A DNA stretch of 64,000 bases from Nesterenkonia xinjiangensis (GTDB lineage: Bacteria; Actinomycetota; Actinomycetes; Actinomycetales; Micrococcaceae): positions 620,001 through 684,000 of the forward strand of contig NZ_JACCFY010000001.1 in NCBI RefSeq assembly GCF_013410745.1. Direction: 5' to 3'. The translations under genes and the position numbers were made by a program. Positions 63,500-64,000 of the stretch are shown here, one piece after another; the stretch's first letter is position 1; each line of letters opens with the position of its first letter. The notes beneath the pieces are model-generated. The model did not search any database, was not told the origin of the DNA, and saw only the letters and a program-made list of their open reading frames with translations.

Positions 63500-64000
63500 T
63501 CAGCCGCGGGACAGCAGCCCCTGGCGATCCAACCACTCGAACCAGAGATCCAGCCAGGCGTCCACCGGAGTGCCGGTGGCCCGGGCGCCGAAGCCGTGCA
63601 GCGCCCCGGGGTAGATGTGCCCCTCCACCGACGCCCCAGCGGTGCGCCAGGTGCTGATCAGCTCCAGCACATGGGCGGCGCAGAGCGGGTCGTGCACATC
63701 CACCACGGTGAACAGGTCCGGCAGGTGCCCAGCGACCTCGGCCGGCGGTCCGGGCAGCCTGCCCCCGTAGATGCAGGCCAGCGACGCGGGCCGGTTCGAT
63801 CGGTCTGCGGCGCTGACGGCGGCGGAGACGGCGTAGGCGCCGGCGGAGAAGCCGATCGCCGAGACCCGTGCCGGGTCGAGCCCCCACTGCCCTGCACGGT
63901 CACGGATCAGGGCGAGGCCCGTCTCGACGTCATCCACGGCCAGCCGCTGGTGCCCGCCGCGGGTGTCGACGACGTCGTGATCCTCGCGCGGGGTGAAGGC
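63500..64000 (-). CDS. Alpha/beta hydrolase, C-terminal part (5' end beyond the window)
   Basis: The frame is open to the window edge and begins inside the protein (AFTPREDHDVVDTRGG). Nucleophile elbow AIGFSAGAYAVSAA gives GFSAG; the region VDVHDPLCAAHVLELISTWR holds the acid and SVEGHIYPGALHGFG the histidine, as in BD-FAE/acetyl-esterase (alpha/beta hydrolase fold 3) enzymes. Probably an intracellular esterase; substrate unknown. Confidence 0.85.
   Translation of the reverse strand, partial: AFTPREDHDVVDTRGGHQRLAVDDVETGLALIRDRAGQWGLDPARVSAIGFSAGAYAVSAAVSAADRSNRPASLACIYGGRLPGPPAEVAGHLPDLFTVVDVHDPLCAAHVLELISTWRTAGASVEGHIYPGALHGFGARATGTPVDAWLDLWFEWLDRQGLLSRG

Overview
The window is high-GC DNA (by eye about two thirds G+C or more) with strong actinobacterial signatures: leaderless genes with a TANNNT -10 box 6-8 nt before a GTG/ATG, a monomeric NADP isocitrate dehydrogenase, a senX3/regX3-type phosphate two-component system beside phoU and gpmA, a PhoX phosphatase with a Cys-rich leader and Tat signal, and many GTG starts. 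The unusually acidic exported proteins suggest a halotolerant or alkaliphilic member of the Micrococcales (Nesterenkonia-like), but the genus is inference.

Layout. 1-2.2 kb: end of a DrrAB-type ABC exporter (the ATPase is cut by the window edge). 2.2-4.0 kb: ACC deaminase divergent from a GntR/FCD regulator around a short palindrome. 4.1-6.35 kb: glyA-folD one-carbon operon. 6.5-12.3 kb: sugar ABC importer (binding protein plus two permeases, no ATPase), GH32 beta-fructosidase and LacI-type repressor, with a near-perfect 18-bp operator just after the promoter; this looks like a sucrose/fructan uptake unit. 12.3-16.9 kb: phoX, then a Fur-family regulator with a heme catalase. 16.9-20.2 kb: four lipoprotein genes, two tiny polyacidic paralogues and two larger paralogues. 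20.3-24.6 kb: GH13 trehalose-synthase-like enzyme, LLM flavin oxidoreductase, gamma-carbonic anhydrase and hydroxyacid dehydrogenase. 24.8-40.4 kb: mostly core genes (icd, mgtE, purH, regX3-senX3 // phoU, gpmA, DUF2516, a trans-sulfuration enzyme, tmk-holB, exported hydrolase, universal stress protein).

40.5-44.7 kb is an accessory region beginning at tRNA-Thr: a frameshifted SRAP-peptidase remnant, an SdpI-like membrane protein, a secreted protein followed by a 33-codon membrane microgene, and an XRE regulator interrupted by one TAG. Coding density and GC fall here. 44.7-53.3 kb returns to ordinary genes (DoxX/MarR, SDR, pentapeptide-repeat protein, NUDIX, flavin reductase, PTS EIIBCA, quinone oxidoreductase, methyltransferase).

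53.45-56.08 kb is a small degenerate integrated element: the last 22 bp of tRNA-Ser(UGA) recur as a direct repeat 2.5 kb downstream. Between the copies are an integrase N-terminal remnant, an unrecognised gene, a small exported acidic protein, a helix-turn-helix fragment and an intact Ltp-family lipoprotein of the kind phages use for superinfection exclusion. The window ends with a P-loop kinase, a DUF4190 protein, a membrane-anchored L7/L12-like protein, two MFS transporters flanking a phosphomannomutase, and the 3' part of an alpha/beta hydrolase.

Points for follow-up are the secreted-protein/microprotein pair, the tRNA-Ser element with its Ltp gene, the polyacidic lipoprotein array, two related long palindromes at 4.05 and 52.4 kb, and the PHO-box-like repeats upstream of senX3/phoU and phoX. 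All functional statements rest on reading the translated sequences; no database search was possible.
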